Part shown: piece by piece, positions 34,294-42,729 of the stretch
Layout of the letters: every line of letters starts with the position of its first letter
Position numbering within the stretch: the first letter of the stretch is position 1
Notes under the pieces: generated by a model
The model's database searches: none
Seen by the model: only the letters and a program-made list of their open reading frames with translations
What the model was told of the DNA's origin: nothing
Assembly: GCF_000429825.1 (NCBI RefSeq)
Contig: NZ_AUCP01000014.1
Location: 44,421-108,420, forward strand
Direction of reading: 5' to 3'
DNA from: Cohnella thermotolerans DSM 17683
Lineage (GTDB): Bacteria > Bacillota > Bacilli > Paenibacillales > Paenibacillaceae
Length of the DNA stretch: 64,000 bases
Translations under genes and position numbers: made by a program

Positions 34294-34340
34294 CCGAAAT
34301 TCATCAAAAACCGAATTTCGGTTTTTTTAATCCGAATTTC
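34294..34340. promoter_or_regulatory. Three CCGAA(A/T)TTC repeats: probable IclR-type operator
   Basis: CCGAAATTC (34294-34302), CCGAATTTC (34311-34319) and CCGAATTTC (34332-34340) are spaced by 17 and 21 bp. The middle copy is the centre of a near-palindrome, AAAAACCGAA-TTTCGGTTTTT. The cluster lies between the minus promoter and the leader start, a position where a bound regulator would block elongation. Confidence 0.6.
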
Positions 34341-34359
34341 AATCCATATATATACGATC

Positions 34360-34387
34360 ATTATAGTAAGGATTAAATAAAAATCAA
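34360..34387 (-). promoter_or_regulatory. Promoter of the long pxp/ubiD/molybdenum hydroxylase operon
   Basis: On the minus strand TTGATT (34387-34382), a 16-bp spacer and TATAAT (34365-34360). It reads into the repeats and the leader frame. No other comparable promoter was noticed within the operon down to 18944. Confidence 0.6.
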
Positions 34388-34470
34388 GTGTTTTAAATAA
34401 AAAATTCACATTTACGGTCGAATAAGAACGGGTTGATTCCTTCCGGATTTCATGCAGCGGTCATTCGGTG

Positions 34471-34476
34471 TATACT
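34471..34476 (+). promoter_or_regulatory. -10 box of the iclR gene
   Basis: TATACT lies 57 bp ahead of the GTG start. The best -35 candidate 17 bp upstream (TTTCAT) is weak, which is compatible with activation or low-level expression. Confidence 0.4.
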
Positions 34477-34532
34477 ACATTTTAAAGCCGTCCGTTGAAC
34501 GGTATGAATGAAGCGAACAATGGGAGGAAACG

Positions 34533-35291
34533 GTGCAAATTAAAAATAAAACGGTGGTCAGATCCATGGATCTGCTGAATTTATTCTTGACCCATTCGAA
34601 GCTGAATATAAACGATATGGTGCGGTTGTCGGGCATTCCCAAAACATCCGTCAACCGTATGATCGGTTCGCTTGAAGAGATGGGTTTCTTGAACAAAGAT
34701 CAGGATGGATATTATTCCCTCGGATTGCTATTTTTGCAATTCGGCCATTTGGTCGCCGAGCGGCTGGACATCCGGCAAATATCCCTCAATGTCATGCAGA
34801 GGCTTCGGGACGATCTAGAAGAAGCCGTCCATCTTGCCGTCAGAGACGGTTATTCGTCCATGTATATCGAGAAGCTGGACACGGATCATCCGGTGCGGCT
34901 CTTTACCCAAATCGGCAGAAAGGCGCCGCTGTACGCGGGAGCTTCGTCCCGGATTATTCTCGCCTTTATGCCCGAAGAAGAACGGGAAGCCTACTTGAAT
35001 CAAGTGGAGCTGGTTCCGATCGGGGTCGGAACGATTACAAACAAACAGGAGCTGCTTGAAGCTTTGGAGACCACGAGGCGGACGGGATACAGCTTCAGCC
35101 GTTCCGAACTTGAAAATTATACGGCGGAATTAAGCGCTCCCATCTTCGATCATTCCGGCAAAATGGTGGCCGGACTCAGCATTGCCGGACTCGAAGTACG
35201 GTTCGGCGAAGAGCAGCTGCCCGAACTGATCCGCAAGGTTAAGCAGGCGGCCCATGAAATCTCGCTGAAACTCGGTTATTCGGCGTCGTGA
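34533..35291 (+). CDS. IclR-family transcriptional regulator
   Basis: A 252-residue protein. The N-terminal winged helix (about 1-65) has KLNINDMVRLSGIPKTSVNR and GFLNKDQDGYYSLG. The C-terminal IclR effector domain (about 75-250) has SMYIEKLDTDHPVRLFTQIG, APLYAGASSRIILAFMPEEE and LSAPIFDHSGKMVAGLSIAG. The start is GTG behind GGGAGG. It is transcribed divergently from the 15-gene operon and is the obvious candidate to control it by binding the CCGAATTTC repeats. IclR proteins usually sense an aromatic or small organic acid of the pathway. Confidence 0.92.
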   Translation: MQIKNKTVVRSMDLLNLFLTHSKLNINDMVRLSGIPKTSVNRMIGSLEEMGFLNKDQDGYYSLGLLFLQFGHLVAERLDIRQISLNVMQRLRDDLEEAVHLAVRDGYSSMYIEKLDTDHPVRLFTQIGRKAPLYAGASSRIILAFMPEEEREAYLNQVELVPIGVGTITNKQELLEALETTRRTGYSFSRSELENYTAELSAPIFDHSGKMVAGLSIAGLEVRFGEEQLPELIRKVKQAAHEISLKLGYSAS

Positions 35292-35334
35292 GCCGGCGCC
35301 TTAAGCGTAGCTCGTCAAAAAAATAGACTCCTGC

Positions 35335-35373
35335 CAACATCTAAATCTCGTTGGCAGGAGTCTTTGGTTTGAT
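35335..35373. terminator. Bidirectional terminator between iclR and dgoD
   Basis: AGACTCCTGCCAAC and GTTGGCAGGAGTCT form a perfect 14-bp stem with an 11-nt loop, preceded by an A-run and followed by TTTGGTTTG. It ends the two convergent genes. Confidence 0.88.
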
Positions 35374-35385
35374 TTGCCGCTTATT

Positions 35386-36534
35386 CTACCACTCTGCTAC
35401 CGTGCCGTCGCTCTGGCGCCAGACGGGATTTTTCCAGTCGTGGCCGACAGCGGCCATTTCGCGAACTTTGTCTTCGTTCACTTCGATGCCGAGTCCCGGC
35501 AGCTTCAAGTTGTCGACGTAGCCGTCCTTGTACGCGAACACCGAAGCGTCCTTGACGTAGTCGAGAATGTCGTTGCCTCGATTGTAATGGATGCCGAGGC
35601 TCTGCTCTTGAATGATCGCGTTCGGCGAGCACGCGTCGAGCTGCAGACAGGCGGCGAGCGCGATCGGACCGAGCGGGCAATGCGGAGCGACCGACACGTC
35701 GTACGCTTCCGCCATCGCGGCGATTTTCCGCGTTTCGAGAATGCCGCCGGCATGAGACAAATCGGGCTGAATAATATCGACAATGCCCTGCGCGAGCAGC
35801 TCCTTGAAGCCCCAGCGCGTATACATCCGCTCGCCCGTCGCGATCGGAGCGGACGTATGGCGCGCAATTTCCTTCAACGCTTCGTTGTTCTCCGGCAGCA
35901 CCGGTTCTTCGATGAACATCGGGCGGAACGGCTCCAGCTCCTTGGCGAGTATTTTCGCCATCGATTTATGAACCCGGCCGTGGAAGTCGATGCCGATGCC
36001 GAAATCCGGTCCGCCCGCCTCGCGGACGGCGGCAATGCGGGCGATCGCCTGCTCCACTTTGGTGAACGAATCGATGTAATGCATCTCCTCCGTCGCGTTC
36101 ATCTTCACCGCCGTGAATCCGGCGGCGATCTGCTTCTTCGCTTCCTCGCCCACGTCGCTCGGCCGGTCGCCGCCGATCCAGTTGTAGACGCGTATCCGGT
36201 CCCGGCAGGCGCCGCCGAGCAGGTCGTATACCGGCGCATTGTAAAATTTGCCCTTGATGTCCCACAACGCCTGCTCGATGCCGGAGATGGCGCTCGACAG
36301 CACCGGCCCTCCGCGGTAAAACGCCGCGCGGTACAACACCTGAAAAAGATCTTCGATCCGCATCGGATCTTGGCCGATCACGTAGGCGCTCATTTCTTCC
36401 ACGGCCGCCTTGACCGTGTCCGCTTTGCCCTCCACGATCGGCTCTCCCCAGCCGACCAGCCCGTCGTCCGTCTCCATACGGAGAAACAGCCAACGCGGCG
36501 GCACTTTGAACAGCTCGATGCTGCGTATTTTCAT
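35386..36534 (-). CDS. dgoD: D-galactonate dehydratase DgoD (enolase superfamily)
   Basis: The protein has 382 residues, the same length as E. coli DgoD, and aligns by eye without gaps in the key parts. Metal ligands are D183 (GIDFHGRVHK), E209 (MFIEEPV) and E235 (ATGERM); the acid/base histidines are H185 and H285 (APHCPLGP). N- and C-terminal ends (KVPPRWLFLRMETDDGLVGW, GTVAEW) also match. It dehydrates D-galactonate to 2-dehydro-3-deoxy-galactonate. Sugar-acid dehydratases of this superfamily differ by few residues, so a related aldonate is possible. The kinase and aldolase of the pathway are not in the window. Confidence 0.9.
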   Translation of the reverse strand: MKIRSIELFKVPPRWLFLRMETDDGLVGWGEPIVEGKADTVKAAVEEMSAYVIGQDPMRIEDLFQVLYRAAFYRGGPVLSSAISGIEQALWDIKGKFYNAPVYDLLGGACRDRIRVYNWIGGDRPSDVGEEAKKQIAAGFTAVKMNATEEMHYIDSFTKVEQAIARIAAVREAGGPDFGIGIDFHGRVHKSMAKILAKELEPFRPMFIEEPVLPENNEALKEIARHTSAPIATGERMYTRWGFKELLAQGIVDIIQPDLSHAGGILETRKIAAMAEAYDVSVAPHCPLGPIALAACLQLDACSPNAIIQEQSLGIHYNRGNDILDYVKDASVFAYKDGYVDNLKLPGLGIEVNEDKVREMAAVGHDWKNPVWRQSDGTVAEW

Positions 36535-36584
36535 TTCGATTCCCGCTCCTCCCCATCGGATTCAAATGGCGCCGCAACGCCGCG

Positions 36585-37352
36585 CTATCTGGCCAAATAG
36601 CCGCCGTCGACCGGAACGATGGCGCCCGAAACGTAATCCGAAGCCGCCGAAGCGAGAAATACGCTGACCCCCGCCAAATCGTCCGGACGGCCCCACCGGC
36701 CGGCGGGGATGCGGGCATTCACTTGCGGCAGACGGACATCGTCGTGCAACAAGTCGGTGTTCATCTCCGTCGCCATGTAGCCGGGAGCGATCGCGTTGAC
36801 CTGGACGCCGTACCCCGCCCACTCGTTGGACAGCGACTTCGTCAATTGCGCGACGCCCGCCTTGCTCACCGCGTACGCGGAAGCGTTATATCCGCCCAGG
36901 AAGCTGAGCATGGACGCCATGCTGATGATTTTGCCGCTGCCCTGCTTCACCATGATCGCGCCCGCCAGACGGCAAAGCTGATACACCGCCGTAATGTTCA
37001 ATTCCAACACTTTGTCCCAGCTCTCGACAGGCAGATCGAGACAAGCTCTGCGGTCGTGCATGCCCGCGTTGTTGACGAGAATGTCGAGTCCGCCCAGGAC
37101 GCGGACCGATTCGTGGAAGCTGCGCTCCAGATCGGCGCGGTCCAGCAGATTGCCCTTTACCGCATGGACGGCGAGCCCGCTCGCGGTCAATTCGGCAGCG
37201 GTGTCAACCGCTGCGTCCGCAATGTCGAGGATGACCACTTCCGCGCCGGCGTTCGCCAGCGCGGCGGCGATGCCGCGGCCCAGTCCGCAGCCGGCTCCCG
37301 TGACGATTGCCTTCTTGCCCGTCAGATCGAATAAGCTCAAATTTGCCATCAT
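36585..37352 (-). CDS. SDR-family oxidoreductase (KduD/gluconate 5-dehydrogenase-like)
   Basis: I start this at ATG 37352, 6 nt after AAGGCGG, giving 255 residues. NAD(P) motif TGAGCGLGRG (about 18-27), NNAGMHDR (about 92), and the catalytic Y-x3-K in SAYAVSKAGVAQLTKSLSNE (about 160) are present; QVNAIAPGYMATEMN is typical of KduD-like and gluconate 5-dehydrogenase-like enzymes. It probably interconverts a sugar acid feeding DgoD. It is 50 nt upstream of dgoD in the same operon. Confidence 0.9.
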   Translation of the reverse strand: MMANLSLFDLTGKKAIVTGAGCGLGRGIAAALANAGAEVVILDIADAAVDTAAELTASGLAVHAVKGNLLDRADLERSFHESVRVLGGLDILVNNAGMHDRRACLDLPVESWDKVLELNITAVYQLCRLAGAIMVKQGSGKIISMASMLSFLGGYNASAYAVSKAGVAQLTKSLSNEWAGYGVQVNAIAPGYMATEMNTDLLHDDVRLPQVNARIPAGRWGRPDDLAGVSVFLASAASDYVSGAIVPVDGGYLAR

Positions 37353-37447
37353 TGCGACCGCCTTTTCATCAGAGGATTTAACGTTGCACGGCAAACCCGC
37401 ATCGATCGCATCGCGGAACCCGCGGATCGCGCCGGAGCCGTTCGCGT

Positions 37448-39082
37448 TCAAGGGCAGTTCGCCCTTTTCTTTTGTTGGTCCCGAAATTCCTGCGGCGTTA
37501 AGCCATGGTACTTTTTAAACGCGTAGTTAAACGAATGGGAATGCTGATAGCCCAGCTTGGCGGCGATTTCGTACGTCTTCTCCTGGCTGTTCGTCAGCAG
37601 ATAGACCGCCTTCTCAATGCGCAGCTGCTGAATGTAATCGCTTATATTGATGCCGGTTTCCAGCTTGTAAATTTTCGATACGTACACGGGATGCATAAAG
37701 ACGTGGTCGGCGATGCTTTGCAGCGTGACGTCCTGCTCCAAGTTTTCGTCGATGAATTTGTGGATGGCGCGAATGAGCGACGCGCGGCTGTCTTTGATTT
37801 CGCGGTCCATGTCTTCCGTCAGGCGGCGCAATACGCGCATCGACCAATCGCGAAGCTGCTGAATGGAACGGAATGGAATGCCGTCGGCCAATTTGCCGTA
37901 ATCGTCGCCGATAAGGTCGGAGAGCGGCTGGCCGTTCTTGTGCGCGATATACGAGAACGCCGAGGAGATGGCAAAGCAGACTTCCAGCAAATGCTCCTGC
38001 GAATGCGACCATTTGTCCTGCAGCTCGTCGAAAATGCGGCCCAGCTTCTCCTGAATCCCGTCCCAGCGCCCCGCCTCCAACAGATGAATCAGCGTCGGCG
38101 GCTCGTACAAGCTGCGCAGCGATTCCATCTTGACGTCGGCCAGCTCGCCCGCCGCCCGCACGAACAGCTCCTGCTCGCTGCCGACCCGTTTGCGCGCCGC
38201 GGATACACAGCTGTCGTACAAATCCGGCACGTCATGCGGGAACACGCCCGAGGTGCTGACGATCACGGAGATGCGGCCCTTCAAAAAGCTTTTCACGACC
38301 GTTTGCAGCTGCGACGCCGTCCGTTCGAACAATAGCGTCCTCTCCTCCGCGTCGGCCCCTTCCTTCCCGGCGACCAGGAAAATCAAATAATCGTGCGCAT
38401 CCTTCGTATGCCACAAATGGAACCGCTCGTTGAACAGTTCTTCGGCCATATTGCCGATCGCGTATTCGATCAGCGACCGGCTGCGGAAATCGTAGTCGAC
38501 GAACGGCTCTTCGGGCCGAACGAGCATGATCGAGCACGTTTGGCCATAGAGATCGGGCAGCGACAAAGTTTGCATTTTCTCCCTGACCGTCTGCTCGTTC
38601 CGGATATGCCCTTGCAGCAGCTCGGTCAGCAAATTGCCTTTGAGCAGCGGCATGTTCTCGTGCAGCGTCATGGTCAAATTCCGCACGGAGATCACTTGCT
38701 CCCACTCGTCGAACATTTTTTGCCGAAGCCTGGAGACGGTTTGCAGCAGCTCTTCCTCGGTGACGGGCTTCAGCAAGTAATCCTCCACCTGGTTCTGGAT
38801 CGCTTCTTTGGCGTAGTGAAAATCGGAGTAGCCGGACAGGAGCACGCACTTCGTCTTGTTCCACCTTTTGCGGATTTCCGCGATCAGCTCAAGGCCCGTC
38901 ATGCCAGGCATCTGAATGTCCGTAATGACGATGTCGACGGAGCATTGCTGCAAAATCGCGAGCGCTTCGTATACCGAGTACGCCCGGTACACCTGCAGGA
39001 TGCCGACGCTTCTCCAAGCGATCGTCGTCGCCAGGCGATCGACTACGTGCGCCTCGTCGTCCACAATCAACAGTTGCATCAT
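37448..39082 (-). CDS. YesN-type response regulator with AraC DNA-binding domain
   Basis: A 544-residue regulator. The receiver (1-120) has phosphoacceptor D55 in VITDIQMPG and LSGYSDFHYAKEAI. The C-terminal AraC/XylS double helix-turn-helix (about 440-540) has FIDENLEQDVTLQSIADHVF, INISDYIQQLRIEKA and KLGYQHSHSFNYAFKKYHGL. Of two adjacent ATGs I chose the first, which overlaps the kinase stop and lies 5 nt after GGAGGG. YesN regulators usually activate the neighbouring sugar transporter; the conserved promoter elements at 44135 and 47493 are candidate sites. Confidence 0.92.
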   Translation of the reverse strand: MMQLLIVDDEAHVVDRLATTIAWRSVGILQVYRAYSVYEALAILQQCSVDIVITDIQMPGMTGLELIAEIRKRWNKTKCVLLSGYSDFHYAKEAIQNQVEDYLLKPVTEEELLQTVSRLRQKMFDEWEQVISVRNLTMTLHENMPLLKGNLLTELLQGHIRNEQTVREKMQTLSLPDLYGQTCSIMLVRPEEPFVDYDFRSRSLIEYAIGNMAEELFNERFHLWHTKDAHDYLIFLVAGKEGADAEERTLLFERTASQLQTVVKSFLKGRISVIVSTSGVFPHDVPDLYDSCVSAARKRVGSEQELFVRAAGELADVKMESLRSLYEPPTLIHLLEAGRWDGIQEKLGRIFDELQDKWSHSQEHLLEVCFAISSAFSYIAHKNGQPLSDLIGDDYGKLADGIPFRSIQQLRDWSMRVLRRLTEDMDREIKDSRASLIRAIHKFIDENLEQDVTLQSIADHVFMHPVYVSKIYKLETGINISDYIQQLRIEKAVYLLTNSQEKTYEIAAKLGYQHSHSFNYAFKKYHGLTPQEFRDQQKKRANCP

Positions 39083-40839
39083 TCGAACCCTCCGTCTTGA
39101 TGATTCCATGCTTCCGATGTCCCGGTCCGCGTCCATTTGATCGTCGTGCGAAATCCGCCCATCGGCAATTGCTCGAATGAGAGCCCCGATTGTCCGCCGA
39201 ATTGGTATTGCAAGCGGCGATGCACGTTCCACGTGCCGCATCCGATCTCCTCCGACATCGGCTGCAGAAGCTTCACTTGCAGCTCGCGCAGCGCCTCCGG
39301 CGACATGCCGGGCCCGTCGTCTTCGACGTAAAGCATGTTGTAGCGGTCGTCCTGTTTGCCCGTAATCGTAATCATTCCGCTGTCCGGCGAACGTCCGATG
39401 CCGTGCACGATCGCGTTCTCCACGATCGGCTGCAGAATCAGCCGCGGCACTTTCAGATCCAGCATTTTTTCCGGCACGTCGATTTCGAACTGAACCCGAT
39501 CCATCCGCAAATTTTGAATAATCAAGTAGTGCCGGACGAGGTCGAGCTCCTCCTCAAGCGCCACCAACTGATTTTCCACCCGCGTCGTATAGCGGCAATA
39601 CTGCGCCAGGTTTTGCGACATCTGCACGACCGCCTCCTTGTCGTTCATCATGGCCGAATTGATGATGAAGAACAGCGAGTTGTACAGAAAATGCGGATTG
39701 ATCTGCGACTGCAGCTGCTTGAGCGTCGCCTCCCGGCTTCTCAGCTTCTCCGCGTATACGTCCTCGATCAAAAGCTGAATCTGCTTCGCCATCTCATTGA
39801 ACTGGAAAATCAAATAATCGAACTCATTGCGCGCCTGGTAGCGAATCCGGGCGGAGTAATCGCCCCGCTTGATGCGCTGCACGTTCGCGATCAACTGTCC
39901 GAGCGGACGCTGCACGTTGCGGTAAAGCAGGAACGACGCGGCCACGGCGAGAACGAGCAGCAGCCCGATGATCGCGTAGAAAAAGTTTCGCTGCTTCGTG
40001 ATCGGCGTAATGACGCTTTGGTACGGCGTGTAATCGATCAGGTACCAGCCCAATTGCTGCGATTTGGCATAGCTGACGAGATACTGATCGTTCCCCAGCT
40101 TCATCAGCTTCTGTCCCGTGTCCGGCTTGAGGTCCCCGCCGCCGTTCAACAATTCGACCAGCTGCTGCGTCTTCTCCGCGGACGAGGTGCTGTTCGGCAC
40201 CGGCTGTTCGCCCCGCAGATACAGGAATGGATCGTTATTCTTGCCGTTCTTGTACGCATCCAGCATCGCCGTGATGTTGGCCATGTCGAATCGGACGCGA
40301 AAAACGGCCTGCGCCGATTCCTTGAGCCGTTCCTTGGCCGGTTCGCCGATCTCACGGACGAAATAACGGCGGGTCTTGTCGCCCGTTCCCTCCGTCATAT
40401 AAGTCCAGCGCGTGTAGATCGGTCCCGTCGTATCCTTGTCGGTTGCCTGCAAAAAGACGTTGGACGCGATCTCCCGGCGCTCCTGCGGCAAAATCAGCGT
40501 CAAGTCGTTCTGCCAGCCGCTCGATACGCTTTGCAAGCTCAATTTCTCGATGATCCGGTATTCGGCGTTGAGCGCGTCGAAGAGCTTGACCGGACGGCGG
40601 TCGAGAAACTCGCGAATGTACGGATCGTAGCTGAGCAGCACCGGGAACATGGACAACTGCTCGATGTTCGTATCCAACTGGTTCATGAGAAACGTCAACT
40701 GGTTCAAATTCGTCGTCTCGATCTGCTCCCGCACGACCTCCGTGCTGGTTCTCGTAGACACGCTGTACAAAATCAGGATCGGCACAAGCAGCAGAACGAG
40801 CAAGAGAACCATTTTGAGGAAAATATTTTGTCTGAACAA
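39079..40839 (-). CDS. YesM-type sensor histidine kinase
   Basis: A 586-residue kinase. I use TTG 40839 (LFRQNIFLKMVLLLVLLLVP) because GGGAGGG lies 6 nt upstream; the longer frame would contain that site. It has a first membrane segment (about 8-28), a large extracellular sensor (dCache-like, to about 280), a second membrane span, HAMP, His_kinase (QSQINPHFLYNSLFFIINSA) and HATPase with VENAIVHGIG and DDGPGMS. It is translationally coupled to the AraC regulator (ATGA). Confidence 0.92.
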   Translation of the reverse strand: MFRQNIFLKMVLLLVLLLVPILILYSVSTRTSTEVVREQIETTNLNQLTFLMNQLDTNIEQLSMFPVLLSYDPYIREFLDRRPVKLFDALNAEYRIIEKLSLQSVSSGWQNDLTLILPQERREIASNVFLQATDKDTTGPIYTRWTYMTEGTGDKTRRYFVREIGEPAKERLKESAQAVFRVRFDMANITAMLDAYKNGKNNDPFLYLRGEQPVPNSTSSAEKTQQLVELLNGGGDLKPDTGQKLMKLGNDQYLVSYAKSQQLGWYLIDYTPYQSVITPITKQRNFFYAIIGLLLVLAVAASFLLYRNVQRPLGQLIANVQRIKRGDYSARIRYQARNEFDYLIFQFNEMAKQIQLLIEDVYAEKLRSREATLKQLQSQINPHFLYNSLFFIINSAMMNDKEAVVQMSQNLAQYCRYTTRVENQLVALEEELDLVRHYLIIQNLRMDRVQFEIDVPEKMLDLKVPRLILQPIVENAIVHGIGRSPDSGMITITGKQDDRYNMLYVEDDGPGMSPEALRELQVKLLQPMSEEIGCGTWNVHRRLQYQFGGQSGLSFEQLPMGGFRTTIKWTRTGTSEAWNHQDGGFE

Positions 40840-40917
40840 CAGGTTCCCTCCCTCAGCCGTCAAGCGCCAATACAGCTTCAGCAGGTCCGCAACGCGCGAT
40901 CCGGCATGATGCCGGCA

Positions 40918-41766
40918 TTAATGTAACCGTTTTCTTGTTCCGGCTGATCTTATTCCTTTTACCGCTCCCGCCGCCAGACCGTTGACTACGTAACGCTGCG
41001 CAATCAAAGCGATGACAAGCACGGGAAGGGTAATGATGCAAGCGGCGGCCATCAAACCGCCCCAGTTGATTTCAGCATAGGACATAAAGTTGAATACTGC
41101 AATCGGCAATGTTTTGGTCTTGTCGCCCGCGAGAATGATCGAAAACATGAAGTTGTTCCACGAGAAAATGAACGACAGCAGAGAAGACGTGATGATGCCC
41201 GCTCCCGACATCGGCAGCACAATACGCCGGAACACTTGGTGCGGCGAGCAGCCGTCGATCATCCCGGCTTCCTCGACTTCGTGCGGAAGTCCTTCGAAGA
41301 ACGAAATCATGATCCACACGATGAACGGCAAACCGACCAGCATGTGGCTGAGCACGAGTGATACATACGAATCCACCAGTCCGAGCTTCGAAAAAATGAT
41401 GTACCACGGAATGAGGAACGAGATCCCCGGCACGATCCGGGCGACGAGAATGACGAGACCGAAACCTTGCAATCTGTACCTGGCGACCGAATAAGCCGCA
41501 GGCAGCCCCAGCAGGAGCGACAAAACGGTGGAGGCGACGGCCACGATCATGCTGTTCACGATATATTTCAGAAAATCGTACTGCCGGAACACGCTTTCGT
41601 AGTTGTCGGTCGTCGGCGTAAAAATAAACGTCTGATCCGCCGACATAATTTGCGATTGCGTCTTGAAGGACGCGAGCAGCATCCACACGAACGGAAAGAC
41701 GAACACGACCAGAACGAGCACAGTCAGCGCGGCCAGCAGGATTTTCGTCCTTTTCTTCTTTTTCAT
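40918..41766 (-). CDS. Carbohydrate ABC transporter permease, MalG/AraQ type (CUT1)
   Basis: A 282-residue permease with about six membrane segments. The EAA loop is EVEEAGMIDGCSPHQVFRRI followed by VLPMSGAGI. Its ATG overlaps the stop of the MalF-type partner. No ATPase gene is in the operon, so a shared MsmX/MalK-like ATPase encoded elsewhere must energise it, as is usual in Paenibacillus. The dgoD neighbours suggest a galactose- or galactonate-containing ligand. Confidence 0.9.
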   Translation of the reverse strand: MKKKKRTKILLAALTVLVLVVFVFPFVWMLLASFKTQSQIMSADQTFIFTPTTDNYESVFRQYDFLKYIVNSMIVAVASTVLSLLLGLPAAYSVARYRLQGFGLVILVARIVPGISFLIPWYIIFSKLGLVDSYVSLVLSHMLVGLPFIVWIMISFFEGLPHEVEEAGMIDGCSPHQVFRRIVLPMSGAGIITSSLLSFIFSWNNFMFSIILAGDKTKTLPIAVFNFMSYAEINWGGLMAAACIITLPVLVIALIAQRYVVNGLAAGAVKGIRSAGTRKRLH

Positions 41767-42653
41767 GAAGCAGCCTCCAATCGTTTCCTCATCCAGATCA
41801 GCAGCAGCGTAAGCGCCATGACGATCAGAAAAAAGATGACCAGCAGCGCGGAAGCCGATCCCAACTTGAAATATTGGAAGCCGAGCACGTAGCTATAGAT
41901 GTTGAGCGTTTCGGACTTGAAGTTTGGCCCGCCTTGCGTGGTGGCATAAATAATGTCGAACGTCTTCAAAACGCCGATCAGACGGAGCATGGTCGCGATA
42001 ATGAGCGTCGGTTTAAGCAGCGGCAGCGTAATATGCACGAATTTCTTCCATGCGGTCGCGCCGTCGACATCTGCCGATTCGTAAGGATCGGCAGGCAGCG
42101 TAGACAAGCCTGCCATCAAAATGAGCGCCACCATCGGCGTCCACTGCCATATGTCCACGACGATCAGAGAGGGAACGACCTGCGTCATCGACGCCAGGAA
42201 AAGCTGGGGATGAATGCCGATTGCCTTCAAAATCGTGTTCGCCGCGCCGATCGTCGGTTCGTAAATCAGCATCCATACAAGCCCCATGGCGACCGGCGTC
42301 GCGACCATCGGGAGCAGAAACAACGTTTTCGCGATATTTTTGCCTTTGAAGCTCCGATTGAGCAGCACGGCGATCGCGAGGCCGAGAACGACTTCGGCGA
42401 TCAGCGCCACGACCGTGAAATAAAACGTATTGAACAACGCGTCGAGAAATCGCTCGTCCTTAAACAACGCGATGTAATTCGCAAACCCCACGAAAGCGGG
42501 CGGCGTGATGGCGGACATGCTCCACTCGTAAAAGCTGATCCATACCGTATATAGAATCGGGAAAAGCATCATGACCAGCACGAACAACAGCGCGGGCAGG
42601 ATGTACACCCACTTCAAGTTGCGGTCGAACCAATTGTAACGCATGCGTATCAT
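41763..42653 (-). CDS. Carbohydrate ABC transporter permease, MalF/UgpA type (CUT1)
   Basis: A 296-residue permease. Residues 14-36 form the first membrane span; the EAA loop is PADPYESADVDGATAWKKFV followed by HITLPLLKPT. FKGKNIAKTLFLLPMVATPV is typical of UgpA/LacF-like proteins. It forms the channel with the MalG-type subunit, whose gene overlaps by 4 nt. It is separated from the binding-protein gene by 76 nt containing a strong stem-loop. Confidence 0.9.
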   Translation of the reverse strand: MIRMRYNWFDRNLKWVYILPALLFVLVMMLFPILYTVWISFYEWSMSAITPPAFVGFANYIALFKDERFLDALFNTFYFTVVALIAEVVLGLAIAVLLNRSFKGKNIAKTLFLLPMVATPVAMGLVWMLIYEPTIGAANTILKAIGIHPQLFLASMTQVVPSLIVVDIWQWTPMVALILMAGLSTLPADPYESADVDGATAWKKFVHITLPLLKPTLIIATMLRLIGVLKTFDIIYATTQGGPNFKSETLNIYSYVLGFQYFKLGSASALLVIFFLIVMALTLLLIWMRKRLEAAS

Positions 42654-42673
42654 CCTTTCCGTCTTCCCTGTTC

Positions 42674-42703
42674 GAGGGCCATATCCCGTAGTGCATGGCC
42701 CTC
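42674..42703 (-). other. Intercistronic stem-loop between binding-protein and permease genes
   Basis: GAGGGCCAT and ATGGCCCTC pair perfectly over 9 bp with a 12-nt loop and no T-run. Its position after the binding-protein gene is typical of hairpins that raise the amount of binding-protein mRNA relative to permease mRNA. Confidence 0.55.
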
Positions 42704-42729
42704 AAACAGCAGTCCAAACAGAGCTAAAC

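Noticed and set aside
39190..40926. 578-codon open frame opposite the YesM-type kinase
   Set aside because: Antisense to a well-supported kinase; rich in Arg/Leu/Val/His as expected from complementary codons.
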